DNA of 64,000 nucleotides from Solenopsis invicta (lineage: Eukaryota > Arthropoda > Insecta > Hymenoptera > Formicidae). The position numbers and the translations under genes were made by a program. This document shows, one piece after another, positions 31,153-42,812 of this stretch. Location of the stretch: the NCBI RefSeq assembly GCF_016802725.1, contig NC_052669.1:15957270-16021269 (forward strand), in the 5' to 3' direction. Each line of letters starts with the position of its first letter. The first letter of the stretch is position 1. The notes under the pieces were generated by a model. The model was not told the DNA's origin, made no database searches, and worked only from the letters and a program-made list of their open reading frames with translations.

Positions 31153-32060
31153 CAGTCTGTCTAACAAAAGCGTGTACGGCAAAATTTTTTTCTGGAAAGC
31201 GTTAGAGGGAAAATTTGAATGCGATCAGATAGAGGGATGCCTCCCCCAAGATGCTTTGAAAAGAAAATCTCAATTATCCTTTGATCTTTGTCATAAAAGG
31301 ACATATTTCACCATAAGTGCTGCGTACGCATCACGTTATAAAGTCGTGTTTTTGAGTTTACATCTGACAGGACCAAAAATGTCATACGGATCGGCTGCAA
31401 AATACATGAAAAAGTCAAAGACATTTGTAAGTAAGAGGGTGAAACACTATGCTGACGTAAAAAACGTCGATAACCTGCTAGATCATGGTTCTGCTTAAGT
31501 AACAACGAAAAAGAAAGACAAAGTGATTTTATGGATATTAGAGAAAAATCTTAGTCTATTATTGCGTGGAGGGCAAGCGATTTTGCGTAAAAAGGGTCTA
31601 AATGTGTCATGTGATACTACAAGAAGATGCTTACTGGTAACCATGAAGTAAAATTTTGAAGCATTGACGAAATTGCTAATGTCCAAAAAAACACGTCAAA
31701 AAATAATTTACTTAGGCGAAAGACAATTTGGACCGTGATTAAGGCCAGGTAATTTTTACGAACGAAACTTCTGTTTGGGAAAATTCTTCAATCCATCAAG
31801 CTCCAAGAGAAAAAGATTTGGTCCGTCAAGCAGTTATTTCAATAAATTTGATTTATTTGGAGGTTTACCACAAGATTATGCTATAAAATTAGTCGAAAAT
31901 TGTCTCAGAAATGCCAGGCAATTATTAATAATGGAGGCAACTGAACAACTTATTAATAATAAAGTATCTTAGTCTATATCATATAGTATATGTGTATTTT
32001 TTTAAATTCATTATCTCAAATAGTTTTTGAATGCCGTACACGCTCTTGTTAGACAGACTA
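31153..32060 (+). mobile_element. Decayed Tc1-like element with internal deletion
   Basis: Ends cagtctgtctaac and the inverse gttagacagacta are flanked by TA at 31151-31152 and 32061-32062. Inside, the frame ending at 31498 has LTGPKMSYGSAAKYMKKSKTF, a Tc1-type helix-turn-helix, and the 3' part has LPQDYAIKLVENCLRNARQL, the usual C-terminus. The DDE core between them is missing or scrambled. It abuts the mariner, sharing one TA. Confidence 0.8.
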
Positions 32061-32548
32061 TATTTGTTACTTGTTTTTGGATATTTCATGGGAAACACTG
32101 AACTCTATCTGTAAACGGTAAATATTACTGCTGCCGAGATTAAGACATTCAAACGCGCTCACTTTGATAATTAGTGAAGATGTTTATCGACGAAATAGTT
32201 TCGCCTCATTTTTGAATTTTCCTTAGAATCTTTGGGCCAGTCAGCAGAATGCTTCTGTTGGTAATCGGGAAAAAAATTCCGAAGAAAACGGTTGACAAGT
32301 CAAAGAACGGAGCATTAATAATGCAACAAGGCGTCAATGTTAGCAATAAAAACAAGGCAGGCGCACGTACGCGCGCGGCAACAAAAGTCGCGGGAAACAG
32401 AAAGGTGGTAGCAGTGTAGCAAAATATACTCTCTAGAACGTAAGATTATGAAGGCCAAGAAACGAACAAAAACAAAACAGATAATAAAATAAAATTACGT
32501 TTAATATAAAGTTTTTAAGTATGATGTAATATTATTACAACTTATGTC

Positions 32549-32694
32549 GGCAGTAGACCAGCACGATAACCGTTGCGGTACGTAACGCGCGACAATCCAA
32601 TGAGCGTACAGCTTTTATCAAAAAACTAAACAAAGTTGTACGCTCATTGGATTGTCGCACATCATGTATTGCGTCATCGCGCTGATCTGCCCCC
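32549..32694. repeat. Hairpin MITE with about 68-bp arms
   Basis: gcgacaatccaatgagcgta and tacgctcattggattgtcgc are perfect inverse copies at the core. Pairing continues outward with mismatches to the ggcag... / ...ctgcc ends. Confidence 0.75.
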
Positions 32695-32858
32695 GCATTA
32701 GAATTTTTCGAAATTACACGGAGCTTTCATCAGCAAACATAAATATTCTCTCAGTTCATAACAAAAACAAACCCAAAAAAGCGTATACAGAAAATATAGT
32801 ATATCTAAATTAAACAACTGGGTGTCTACAATTTATGAAATAATTAAATCTATAATAG

Positions 32859-33091
32859 TGTTACGGTCGTGCGATATTTGTAATATGTCACCGTATAGTT
32901 TATGTAATCGATAGTAATGAGTTGACGGTTGCTCGTTGACGACGGTTGTTTGTTATGCTGCTGTCGTCTGGAGCCTCGTTTCGGTGACGGACGTGTTCTA
33001 ATAAACGTCTCAGTTCCTTTCAAAGAGTCTGCTCAATTATTTATTGTGCGTGAGTGCGCGAGAGTGTCTTGTGCCACCGTCGGACGTAACA
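32859..33091 (+). repeat. Candidate short solo LTR (233 bp)
   Basis: Begins TGTTACGGTCG and ends GGACGTAACA with a short perfect terminal inverted repeat tgttac/gtaaca. It contains an ataaa signal near 33000. The flanks are atag and atac, only three of four bases matching, so the call is tentative. Confidence 0.45.
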
Positions 33092-33978
33092 ATACAAACA
33101 TATTATTATTAAATATCGTTTTTCTAATTAAATATTATAGTAATAATAATGTACAAAACCTTTAAGACTCAACTTGTAAAATTAAACGTACAACAGGCAT
33201 CAGAAGCATTCTTATATCTTCATTTAATCATTTGATACTTGTTTTAAACATTAGTTCATTCAATATATACATTTACATTAACGCTAGAGTAAAAAAATTG
33301 TAACTCAGAGGCAGATGTGAGAAAGCGAATCACATTTTCAATAAAGAAAGGGAGATAGGCGTTTAGTCAGATTTGTATTGATATTAGTAGTGGTATTAGT
33401 TGGGGTGGCATTTTTAATATTATTGGAGCGTAAGATTTTGGGTTACGTTCAATTACGTAAAGGTCCTAATAATAAAGTTGGGCTAGTTGGGATTTTACAA
33501 CCTTTTAGAGATGCAATTAAGTTATTTAGAAAAGAGTTATTTTATATTATAAAATCAAGATATTATTTATATTATTTTAGAGCTGTGATTTTATTTTTTT
33601 AAATATTAGTTAACTGAATAATGAGAAGGTATATTACTAATATTTATTTTTTAAATTATTTTTTATCAGTTATTATTATAATTTTAAGTATTATAAGATA
33701 TATGTTTTTAATAATAGGTTGATCATCAAATTCAATATATTCATTAATTGGTTCTATCCGAGTTATTTCTCAAGTTTTGTCATATGAGGTTAGATTTATT
33801 ATAATTATTTTGATTTTAATAATTTTAAGAGAGAGATATTCTTTTGTAGATTTTATAAAGTGGCAAAATTATTTTTGGTATTTGATATTAGTTCCTTTAT
33901 TTTTGGTATTTTTTTTATTAGAATGTTAGCTGAATTAAATCAAACTCCCATAGATTTTGTTGAGGATGAGTCTGAGTT

Positions 33979-36900
33979 CCCCGTAGGGGTCTGAAGTCGT
34001 TTTGGGGCCTCCCGAGGCTCTGCAACGACTCCAGATACAGGAATTGGCGGTTCCCGAGCTCGCTAGGGGGTCTGCGGTCTCTCGTAGGCTGTAGATTCAG
34101 GGATCTCAGCGACCCTGGCGCCCGAGCTGGTATACCGTAATCTGTCACGTGCTGAAATTACGTGCGGGACGGACCGGTGGCCTGGGTCTCACCGCCCGGG
34201 CTGCGAGGAGTAAACCTCTATAAAAAATCCAAGGGTGGCGTCCGTGACGCGGGTGTCGTTCCGTGTAACAGCGGGGCGGTGCTTCGTGTCCCGGACGCCA
34301 ACGTATTTAGTTGATCGGCAGAGTGCTGCCTGGGTGGGGGGGCCGGTTCGGGGTGGTCCGGGGCGGGTGCTTGCGCCCGTCTCTGGCCTCCTCGGGCCGT
34401 CTTCCCCGCCTTGGTGGATCCGTTTGCCCATGGCGCCTCGGGCCGATGGTCCCCGGACATCGGCCTGAGTAGGCTCCGGGGCGAGGGTGGGGTTCCCCTC
34501 GTTAAATAAGACCCCATTATGGACAAATACATGGGTAAACGAAAAAAAAGGTTACCGCCCAGGGGTGATCGGACACCCCAGGGCCGGCACGGGGGGGCTA
34601 TTGTCCCGGGTCCCCCCCTGTCGTCATCGAACGACGGGCGGTCGAGCGGAGTGCCCGCAGGCTCCGCCGACCACAGTGCGACTGTGGACAGTGGGGAGCG
34701 CGACTCAGACGCGTCTCGCGAGATACAAGCATGTTCTCAGCGGTATCTGCATATGCTGTTGCGCCGCGGTATTGATCCCAGGTGGGCGTCGGACGAGCAG
34801 TGGATCGACATGATAAGAATCCACCGCACGAGACAACGCGAACTCGGTGATGATTACGAGGAGAGCGATCTGGACTCTGGGAAGTTTGGCGCCTCCTCGG
34901 AGGATGAGGTAGCTGGTGATCCAGGGCCGGCACAACCGGTCCTGTCCGCCGCCCCGGCTGCCGGGGGGGGACGATCTCGCCGCCTGGAGGAGGGCTTGGG
35001 GTCGAGCCGGCCGATAAGGCCGAGGCCCCCGTGCCTCCCGCTGGGGAGACGTCGGCCCTGTCACCCGATGGAAGCCGCGAGGCGGAAGTCGGTGGACGGG
35101 GCCCGGTTTGCGGGGCGCGTCGAGCGCGCTCCTTGTCTCCGGGCCGGTTGCTCGGCGGACGCCGCGAGGCGGATGTCGATCAGCCTGGCGGAGGCGGGGG
35201 CGACATCGGTCGCGCTCGCGCTCGCCGATCCGCATCCGCGGGGGTGGCCGGGGGAGCGAGGGTGAGCCTAGCTCACCCGATGAGTCTCTTCCGGGCACCA
35301 CCGTGGATGTGGACCGGCCATGTGATGAGGAGGTTTCGACCTCCAGGGGCGCGACGGAGGCGGTCGCCCCTCCGCCTGAGCCTCCGGAGGAGGTAGTGGT
35401 CACACCGGATATCCCGGGCGTGCCCTCCGGGACTCAGCGCGGGAGGAAGCGGGCGCGTGGCCGTCCCCGGCTCGATGGGAGCGGACCTTTTAGGTCTCCG
35501 TCTCCCCTCTCGGACGGGGCGGACATTGAGGACCGTCTCCACGGAGTGCCCATGGAGGGTTTCCGAGCACGGAGGCTCAGAGCCAACGTGATCCGAGACT
35601 CGTCCGAGGATGAAGAAGTGTCGGGGGGGTCGGATTCGCGGCCTAGGCAGCGAATAAAGATACCCCCGACACTGTTTACTCCCGAACAGCGTCGCGAGCT
35701 GGATCGGGAGATCGGCGTCATCTCGCAGCACGACGACCGACCTGGCCGGCTTGGCCGACGGTTGGCTGCGAGAGGTGGAAATTGTCCGGACGAAGTGCAC
35801 CAAGCTAGGGATGCATAGTGCCTTGTCCGGACAACTGAAGAAATGCACCCATCTCGCCCGAGAAACGGTGATGACCCTGGCCTATCGGGCCATGGGCCGC
35901 CTCGGGCGGGATGAGGGGCAGGAAGATGTCGCGGCAGCGGTGCGCGAGGAGGAACTGAGATCCCTCCGCGCCGAGGTCGCGGAACTACGGGGGCAGCTGG
36001 GGGTGGCGAGACGGGCACTTGTGCTCGGATCGGGGCCCTCGGCTGCGTCCCGGAGCGACGGGGTGGACTCATCCTGCCCCCCGCCGGCCCTGGCATCCGT
36101 CCCTGTCCCCGACCCCTCTTCTTTCGAGGAGAGGGTGCTTGGGCTGCTGGGGCGGATGTCTGGGACGATGGGGGAGATGGAGAAACGCCTGGCGCGGGTC
36201 GAGGATGAGGCGTATTATGCCTCCTCCCCGGCTGGCGCTGGTGCGAAAAGAGTGAGGGGTGGTCGTCGGGGGGACAGGGCTCCGCGGGAGGAGCCCCCTT
36301 CCCCCGAGCCACCCAGCGGCCCCGCGGACCCGCCCGCTCGAGCTCCGTCCACGGACGGACCGAGTTGGGCGACCGTGGTGGGCCGCAAGGAGAAGAGGAG
36401 GGCTGCGGCGGGGGGGGCGCCGACGAAGAAGTCGGTCTCCCGCCCCCGCGCCCTCGAAGACCGGCCGCGGGCGCTCCCTCCCACGACCGGGCGTTGCCGG
36501 TGCTGGTGCCTCGGCGGGGGCGGGTGCGGCATTGCCGCCCCCGCCTGCGCTGGGGTCGCGGCCCGGTAAAAAGAAGAAAAAGAAGGGGCCGAAGGGGGGT
36601 AAAAATGGGGGGGGGACGTCTCGTGCGGCGTCCGCTGCCCCGGGTGCGGTGGGGAGGCGGATCCCGCGCTCCTCCGTGGTGGCAATCACGGTGGAGCCGG
36701 GGTGTGCCTCCTACATGGATATCATAAAGAGGTCCAGGGCGGCGATAAACCTGGGGGATATTCTCCCCCAGCCCGAACTGGGCCTCAAGTTCAGGGTGTC
36801 GCAAGCCGGGGGTGTCCTTCTGGAGATCCCCGGCGCTGAGAGTCGGCCCGCCTTCGGGGCCGAAATGAGGCGGGTGGCTGGGGGCCCGGGGATCCGGATA

Positions 36901-38477
36901 ACCTGCCCTATGCGTGGGGTGGGGGTTCGGGTGTCCGGGTTCCTGGACTCCACCGAGCCGGAGGAGGTGGCGGTGGCGCTGGCATGCGCCGGAGCATGCA
37001 GCGCCACTGATATTGTAGTCGGTCGAGTTACTCGCGGCCGCCGGGGCATGGGCTCTGTGATTGCACAGTGCCCGGTCGCGGCGGCGGCGAGGCTCGCCAA
37101 AGTGGGGAAAGTGGCCCTGGGCTGGGCGGCTGCGCGCGTGGAGGCGCTTAAGGCGCCTCCACAGCGCTGCTATCGCTGCCTGGCTCAGGGCCACATGCAG
37201 CACCGGTGCCCCGGTTACTTTGACCGGTCCCGGTGCTGCTTCAACTGCGGCGGGGAGGGTCACACTCGGGCTCAGTGCGCGAATTCGCCGTTCTGTCCCG
37301 AGTGTGCCTCCCGCAACAGGGCGGCCGGCCACCGACCGGGTGGTCCAGGCTGCCTCAAAATATCCCCTATGCCTCGGAGGGCTGGGGGGCCTCCTCCCTC
37401 CTCCCCGGATCTGGGGAGAGAGGAGGATATGGAAATGGAGCGGCCTCCGTCGTCGCCGGACGCTGACGCTGCCCGCGGCGCTCAGGCCGTTGGGGGCGAC
37501 GGTCCGGCGGTGGCCGAGGCCGCCAAGGGGGGTGCGTCTTCCGCGGGCGGGGTCCCAGTAGATGGGCCCCCGGCTGCGGTGGATGCTCGGCTGCCGGGGT
37601 CCACCTCGGACACTTCGGAGTCCGGGGAGGAGCCCCCGCCGCCCAAATCGCGCGCGGTCGATGAGACCGGCGCACTTGATGTAATTGGCGTGTCGAGCCA
37701 CGCATCCGGGGAGAACCTCCCCGTGGCCAGGGTAGTTCTGTCTCCCCTCCCCCCCAACTCCCGCAGAGGGAGCGGAGGGGGAGTAAGGCCACGAGGGAGG
37801 CGAGGCCCAAGGGAGGCGCGCCCAGTGCGCCCTCCCCGGGGCCGCCCGTCCTCGGCAAGGGGAAGCGGCGATAGTGCCGCTCCTCGGGTGCCCGCCCCTA
37901 GCTGCCCCTAGCGCTCGGGGGATGCGACGGGACGGGGCCCAGGCCGATGGGGCCCGGTGCCAGGCGAGATGTTCCCTCCCCTGGCGCCCGGCCCGGCCAC
38001 GCGAGCGCCGTGGGAGGTGGTGGGACGGGCGGCGGCGACCGCTCATCCCTGGGCGTGGGGCTTGCACCGGCGATATGTCGGGAACGGCCCCATGGCCCTA
38101 AATAGGCGCGGGGGTGCGTGATGTCTCGCTCCGCATCCCCGGGGTCGGGCTAGGCCCTACCGGCCGACGTATCTCGGCTGGGCCAGCAAAGCCCGACACC
38201 CAACCCGACGAACTGGCGCGTCGGGGAGCTTCATGCTCCGATCCCCAGTGGAGGGACGTTGGCGTATGTCTCTACAATCCCGGTCCCTCCACGCAACGGG
38301 GCGAGATGGGCTCGGTGGGTTATTAGTGGGTAGGCGGGCCGGTGCCCCCGTCGTCTCTGTCGCGCCAGCGGCAGTGCCGTCGGGATCCCCGAGCCCGAGT
38401 CCCACACTCCCGTGGGAGTCTAGCCAACCCGGGGTACTATGAGTATTTTCCCCCCGTTAAAAAAAAAAAAAAAAAAA
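33979..38477 (+). mobile_element. R1-clade non-LTR retrotransposon with gag only, poly-A tail
   Basis: The GC-rich element sits in AT-rich mitochondrial sequence, with a 15-bp duplication ggatgagtctgagtt at 33964-33978 and 38478-38492, and an A-run at 38460-38477. It carries a gag-type ORF1 with three zinc knuckles at 34519-37874 and then a 3' region of about 580 bp. No reverse transcriptase or endonuclease domain is present. R1 elements in rDNA make duplications of a similar size. It is either a non-autonomous lineage or an internally deleted copy. Confidence 0.85.
34519..37874 (+). pseudogene. Gag-like ORF1 of the R1-clade element, several frameshifts
   Basis: The ATG at 34519 (MDKYMGKRKKRLPPRG) follows a long 5' UTR. 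Coding sense passes between frames near 35000, 35260, 35740 and 36500, and probably near 37770, so at least four small indels are needed. A coiled-coil-like part (EEELRSLRAEVAELRGQLG) lies near 35950. The C-terminal third contains RSSRVVAITV-type and YMDIIKRSRAAINL blocks, then CYRCLAQGHMQHRC, CFNCGGEGHTRAQC (both CX2CX4HX4C) and a CPEC...H...C third knuckle at 37168-37350. Known role: RNA binding and particle formation in R1-clade retrotransposons. Some frame changes could be sequencing errors in GC-rich DNA. Confidence 0.75.
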
Positions 38478-38631
38478 GGATGAGTCTGAGTTAGTTTCTG
38501 GATTTAATATTGAATATTTTAAAGGAGGATTTGCATTGATTTTTATGGCGGAATATGGGATAATTATTTTTTTTAGTTATTTAATTTTAGTTATGTTTAC
38601 TAATTTAATGTATTCATTATATATATATACA

Positions 38632-38718
38632 CAGGGTGTCAGGTAACTACCACCCGTGGTTTCGTGGGTTGATAGATCCAATCCACGAAACCACGGGCGG
38701 CAGTTACCTGACACCCTG
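38632..38718. repeat. 87-bp palindromic element in the nad1 NUMT
   Basis: cagggtgtcaggtaactacc and the inverse ggcagttacctgacaccctg meet at a ttgatagatc centre. It is embedded in ta-rich sequence. The same end sequence forms the termini of the 2.3-kb element at 51365-53656, so this is probably a minimal derivative. Confidence 0.85.
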
Positions 38719-39029
38719 TATATATATATTAATGTTATATTGTCATTAATTATTTTTATACAGGGTATGTTACCTCGAATACGGTATGATGAATTAATAT
38801 ATTTGTGTTGAAAAATTATTTTACCGTTTATTTTAAATTATATTATATTTATTAAGGGATTTAAAATTTTATTGGTGTTTGTAATTTATAAAAAAATTAA
38901 TAGAAAATTTAATTTCTTTAGTATGTTTTCAAAACATAATCTTATGTCAAGTTCATTAATCAGTAGTGGGGATTTAATTAGTTGGGGATAAGAGGTTGAA
39001 TCAAATTTTATTGAATAAGGGTATTATAA

Positions 39030-40010
39030 TAAAATATAAAAAATAAGTAATTGATAGGAAATGACTAATAGGAAATTGATAGGAAATTGACTAATTGTAA
39101 CAAATGGGGTTTCAATAAGTTGAGCTCCTGCTCAAGTAAGAAGAATAAAAGTATTAATGAATATTCAAAATAATAATTGATTAAGAGGAAAAAAAGAAAA
39201 GGATGGTATATAAATTTTTTGAAGGGGTAGGATGTATAGGATTAAAATTGAAGCTAGGAGGGCAATTACGCCTCCTAATTTGTTAGGGATAGATCGTAAG
39301 ATGGCATAAGCGAAAAGAAAGTATCATTCAGGTTGGTTGTAAATGGAAGTAATTATGGGATTGGCCGGAATGAAATTGTCAGGGTCTCTAAATATGTATG
39401 GATATTGGAGGATAATTAGGGTGAAAACAATAAGATATAAAATAAATCCTAAGAGATCTTTAAATGAAAAGTAAATATGGAAGAGAATTTTGTAGAGATT
39501 TTTATTAGTTCCTAGAGGATTAGATGATCTAGTTTCGTGAAGGAAGAAAAGGTGTATGATTACTATAAATATAATAATGAAGGGGAGGATAAAATGAAAA
39601 GAAAAAAAATCGATTAAGTGTTGCGTTATTAATTGAGAATCCCCCTCAGATTCATTCAACAATTATTGTTCCTAAGTATGGGATGGTAGAAACTAGATTA
39701 GTAATAACTGTGGCTCCTCAGAAAGATATTTGCCTCAGGGTAAGAGCCTAGGAATGCTGTTGCTATGGAGATGAAGAAAATGGTTACTCCGATTATTCAT
39801 GTATGAATTAATTTAAAGGAGGAGTAATATATTTTTCAGGCAATATGATGGATGGCAATATGATAAGATGAAAAAAAATGTTGCTCCATTAATATGAATA
39901 TTATGTATGAGTCATTCATTTGAAATACATATTTTGTATAATATGAATGATACTATTAAAGGCATAAAAGGTATTAGGAAGGGAAGTAGAAAGACAAAAA
40001 CAGATTTAAT
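39030..40010 (-). pseudogene. cob: Nuclear mitochondrial cob (cytochrome b) fragment
   Basis: Cytochrome b of complex III. On minus, FFSFHFILPFIIIFIVIIHL, FLHETRSSNPLGTNKNLYK, FHIYFSFKDLLGFI and DPDNFIPANPI are clear (39324-39600). NEWLIHNIHINGATFFF (upstream, near 39880-39930) shows the N-terminal haem-region helices. Frameshifts are seen near 39605, 39735 and 39860. It is convergent with nad1, which is the insect mitochondrial order cob, trnS2, nad1; a tRNA between them could not be confirmed. Both genes therefore moved to the nucleus as one piece. Confidence 0.9.
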
Positions 40011-40020
40011 AACGCGCATT

Positions 40021-41029
40021 CGATCTAATTAGCTTTATTTCATTAAATATTCATGTGTACTTTGTCAATCATATACATTTGAAAAATCATAAACACTTGA
40101 AAAATTTGATGCGTAGCATTCGTAAGAGTATAATATTGACTCTAGTTAATGCAAAATGTATATTTTTAACTGTACGTATTTATTTATAGACTCACTCAAT
40201 GCGTTTATGCACGAAACAAACGAATTTGGCAGGAAAAATTGTCTGCCTCACAAAGTGAGATTGATGACTATTCAGGTTAGGAAACCGGTTACATGGGCAA
40301 CATGAAGGCGTCATTAGTACAATAATTACACGCGTGTGATCCATTCTGTGGTATGGCGTATAATCCTATTACAGTATAGTATAAAAATTTGACAACTGTA
40401 GTATTTGCAGTACAGTAACATACTACATATATGTGATCCGTCATATATAATAATTTCGGGCGGAATTATAGTAATCACATAGATTACAATATCCAGCCAG
40501 TAATTTTTTTTTGTAAGGGATATGATGTCATGTTTTGATTTTGTTGTTTATAAGTAAACACAAATAAGAATAACAAAAATTATGTAGTTGTAGAGATAGA
40601 TATTTATTATTTCAGCTTACAAAAAGCCATGAAAGGACTTGGTTTACAATCTTTATCCTTAACTATACTTCCCTATACTTATTCTTTTACCTATCCTTGG
40701 TACAATACGGCGCAACAGTCCGCCGTACCATATACAGCAAGTCTGCCTACCCGAACAAACCTCCGCACCACACCTATGCTTATATTTATACCTATGCCTA
40801 TGCTTAATTCTCTTTTCATCTTATCTCCTAATTTACATTCTTTTTAGACGTATCCTCACATTCTTCTTTCTTTCTTTGTACATCCATTCCTTGGTTCCTT
40901 TCTTCCTTCTTCTCAGTTCTTCTTTCACCTTCCTCTTCTTTTTTTCTCTTCTCTTTTCTGCTTCTTATTTCAAACAACTTTAATAACCCTTTTAGCCTTC
41001 TTTTCACTCAGCCTTCCAGAGATTACTTA
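40021..41029. other. Region without recognised gene
   Basis: AT-rich to 40620, then C/T-rich from 40640 to 40980 with tccttcttctc-like stretches. A comparable C/T-rich stretch lies at 45980-46720. No coding region is supported. Confidence 0.5.
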
Positions 41030-42812
41030 CAAGGGGAGGACCAAGTGAGAGACCCCTGGATTTTGATCCCAATTTTTTTAGTTATTCTGGAGACGAAAAA
41101 AAAGTTTACGTTTGTTCCTAACGCCATGTTTTTGTACATCAAAAATTTTTTATTTTAATAAAATTTTCTCATTTTGTACCGTTTCCTCTTTAATCTTTTA
41201 AATTAAATGTTAAATATTCCATTGAAACTTATTAAAATTAAATACAAACACTTGGGTTAAAATTGAAAGATTTTTCAATGGAAATACAAAAATAGTACTT
41301 TGATTGTTTAAAAGATTTTTTTGGAAAAATGCATTTAGGTTGAATTAAATTACACAATATTTAAGGAAATACTACTTGGGTTAGAATAAAATTTTTCAAT
41401 GAGAATTAAAGATGCTATCACTTGAATTTTTAAAATACGAAGATTTTTCAATAACAATACAGAGATAGTACTACGTGGGTTTTGTATAAAAATTGAAGAT
41501 ACTACCAGTTGGGTTAGAATAGGAATGTTTTTCAAAGAAATTACAAATACAAAATTACAAACGACTACTTTAATTTGTAGAAAAAGTATATTCTCTTTAT
41601 AATAGGTGCATTTTAAAAGATTTCACACATTTTTTTTTAATAAACGTATATCATTTTTATTAAATTACACAATTTCAAAATAAGTTGCGCGCAACACACA
41701 TAGGCGCTTTTTTTACCTTTTTTTGAAAAGATAATTTTGTACTGATATCACGCGTTTTGTAGTTAAGCAATATGTAATTTTTTTTTTTTTCTGTAATAAG
41801 ACACGATTTACACTGTTACTTAGGTTTTAGCGAATCAAATACATACCAATTGGGTTAGAATAGGAAAATTTTTCAATGAAAATATAAAGTACGAAGTACT
41901 ACTTGAATTTTGTAAAATTAAATTAGCATAAAAAATTTTTTCTGTTAAAATACAAAAATAATATCACTTGGGTTTAGAAAAAAAATAAAGATAAAGTGCA
42001 CGCACACGCATACTTGGTGCTTTTCTTTACCTTTTTTTTGAAAAGGTAATTTTATACTGATGTGTTTTGCAGTATCAAGCAATTTGTATTTTTTTGTAAT
42101 AAAAGACATGATTTCAACTTGGCAAAATTGTAAGAAAAAAAAATGGATTAAAATGTAATATTGTAATTCACAAAGGTATATTAAAGTTCAAGATATTACG
42201 ACATGGGCTGGCATAGTAAGTTTTTCAATTAACACAGAGATAGTACCAGTTGCAGAAAAAAAAAGGTTTTTATGTGCGCGCACATACACTTGGTGCCTTT
42301 TCTTACCTTTTTTTTGAAACGGTAATTTTGTACTGATTATTCTTAACCGGGCGGAAAACGGATTGAAGGATTGTTCGCACCGGAATTGCCGTGACGGAAT
42401 GGTCAGTTGCGTTAGGTGACAACTACTATTCAGGTTAAATGAAGGTGCATGACATGATTGATTGAATATAGCTAATATAATATAATAGCGAACGCCTCTC
42501 TGTGTCGAAAATATGTACTGGACAAGAAAATCTTGGCGACGATGACGTTTCTTAAATGTAAAAATTGAGATTTGGACTTTGCGTTGCGATATCTCCGTTC
42601 GTAGGGCACGGGGAGGAAAAATAAAAACCCTTTTATTATACAAGTCGGGGCCAAGCTATCGTTTGAGACTACTCAGAACTTGATCGGTTCAGCCGTTACT
42701 GAGATCATATAATCTCGCATGCTTGGAACTCGCTGACTCGCGTAAAAGAGGGTCAGTCTGCGACTCGCTTCTCCTACACAGGCGCGAGTCGCGACCGCGC
42801 CTCTAGATAGTA

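Larger units (their letters stand above)
33366..38990 (+). pseudogene. nad1: Nuclear mitochondrial nad1 fragment (NUMT), interrupted by two elements
   Basis: NADH dehydrogenase subunit 1 of the respiratory chain. VVVLVGVAFLILLERKILGY, LRKGPNNKVGLVGIL and PFRDAIKLFRKELF are read from 33370; further on come AELNQTPIDFVEDESEL (to 33978 and again from 38493), ALIFMAEYGIIIFFSY and GMLPRIRYDEL with TGA read as Trp, as in invertebrate mitochondria. In nuclear code it is full of stops. The gene is cut by an R1-like retrotransposon (33979-38477, 15-bp duplication) and by an 87-bp palindrome (38632-38718). The extreme N-terminus is missing. Confidence 0.93.

Noticed and set aside
35434..38067. 877-codon minus-strand open frame
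   Set aside because: It is the antisense shadow of the GC-rich gag of the R1-like element; composition is Pro/Arg-rich with no domain, and the zinc knuckles are on plus.
38990..39060. trnS2 between nad1 and cob in the NUMT
   Set aside because: Expected by gene order, but I could not draw a tRNA fold in this AT-rich, decayed stretch.
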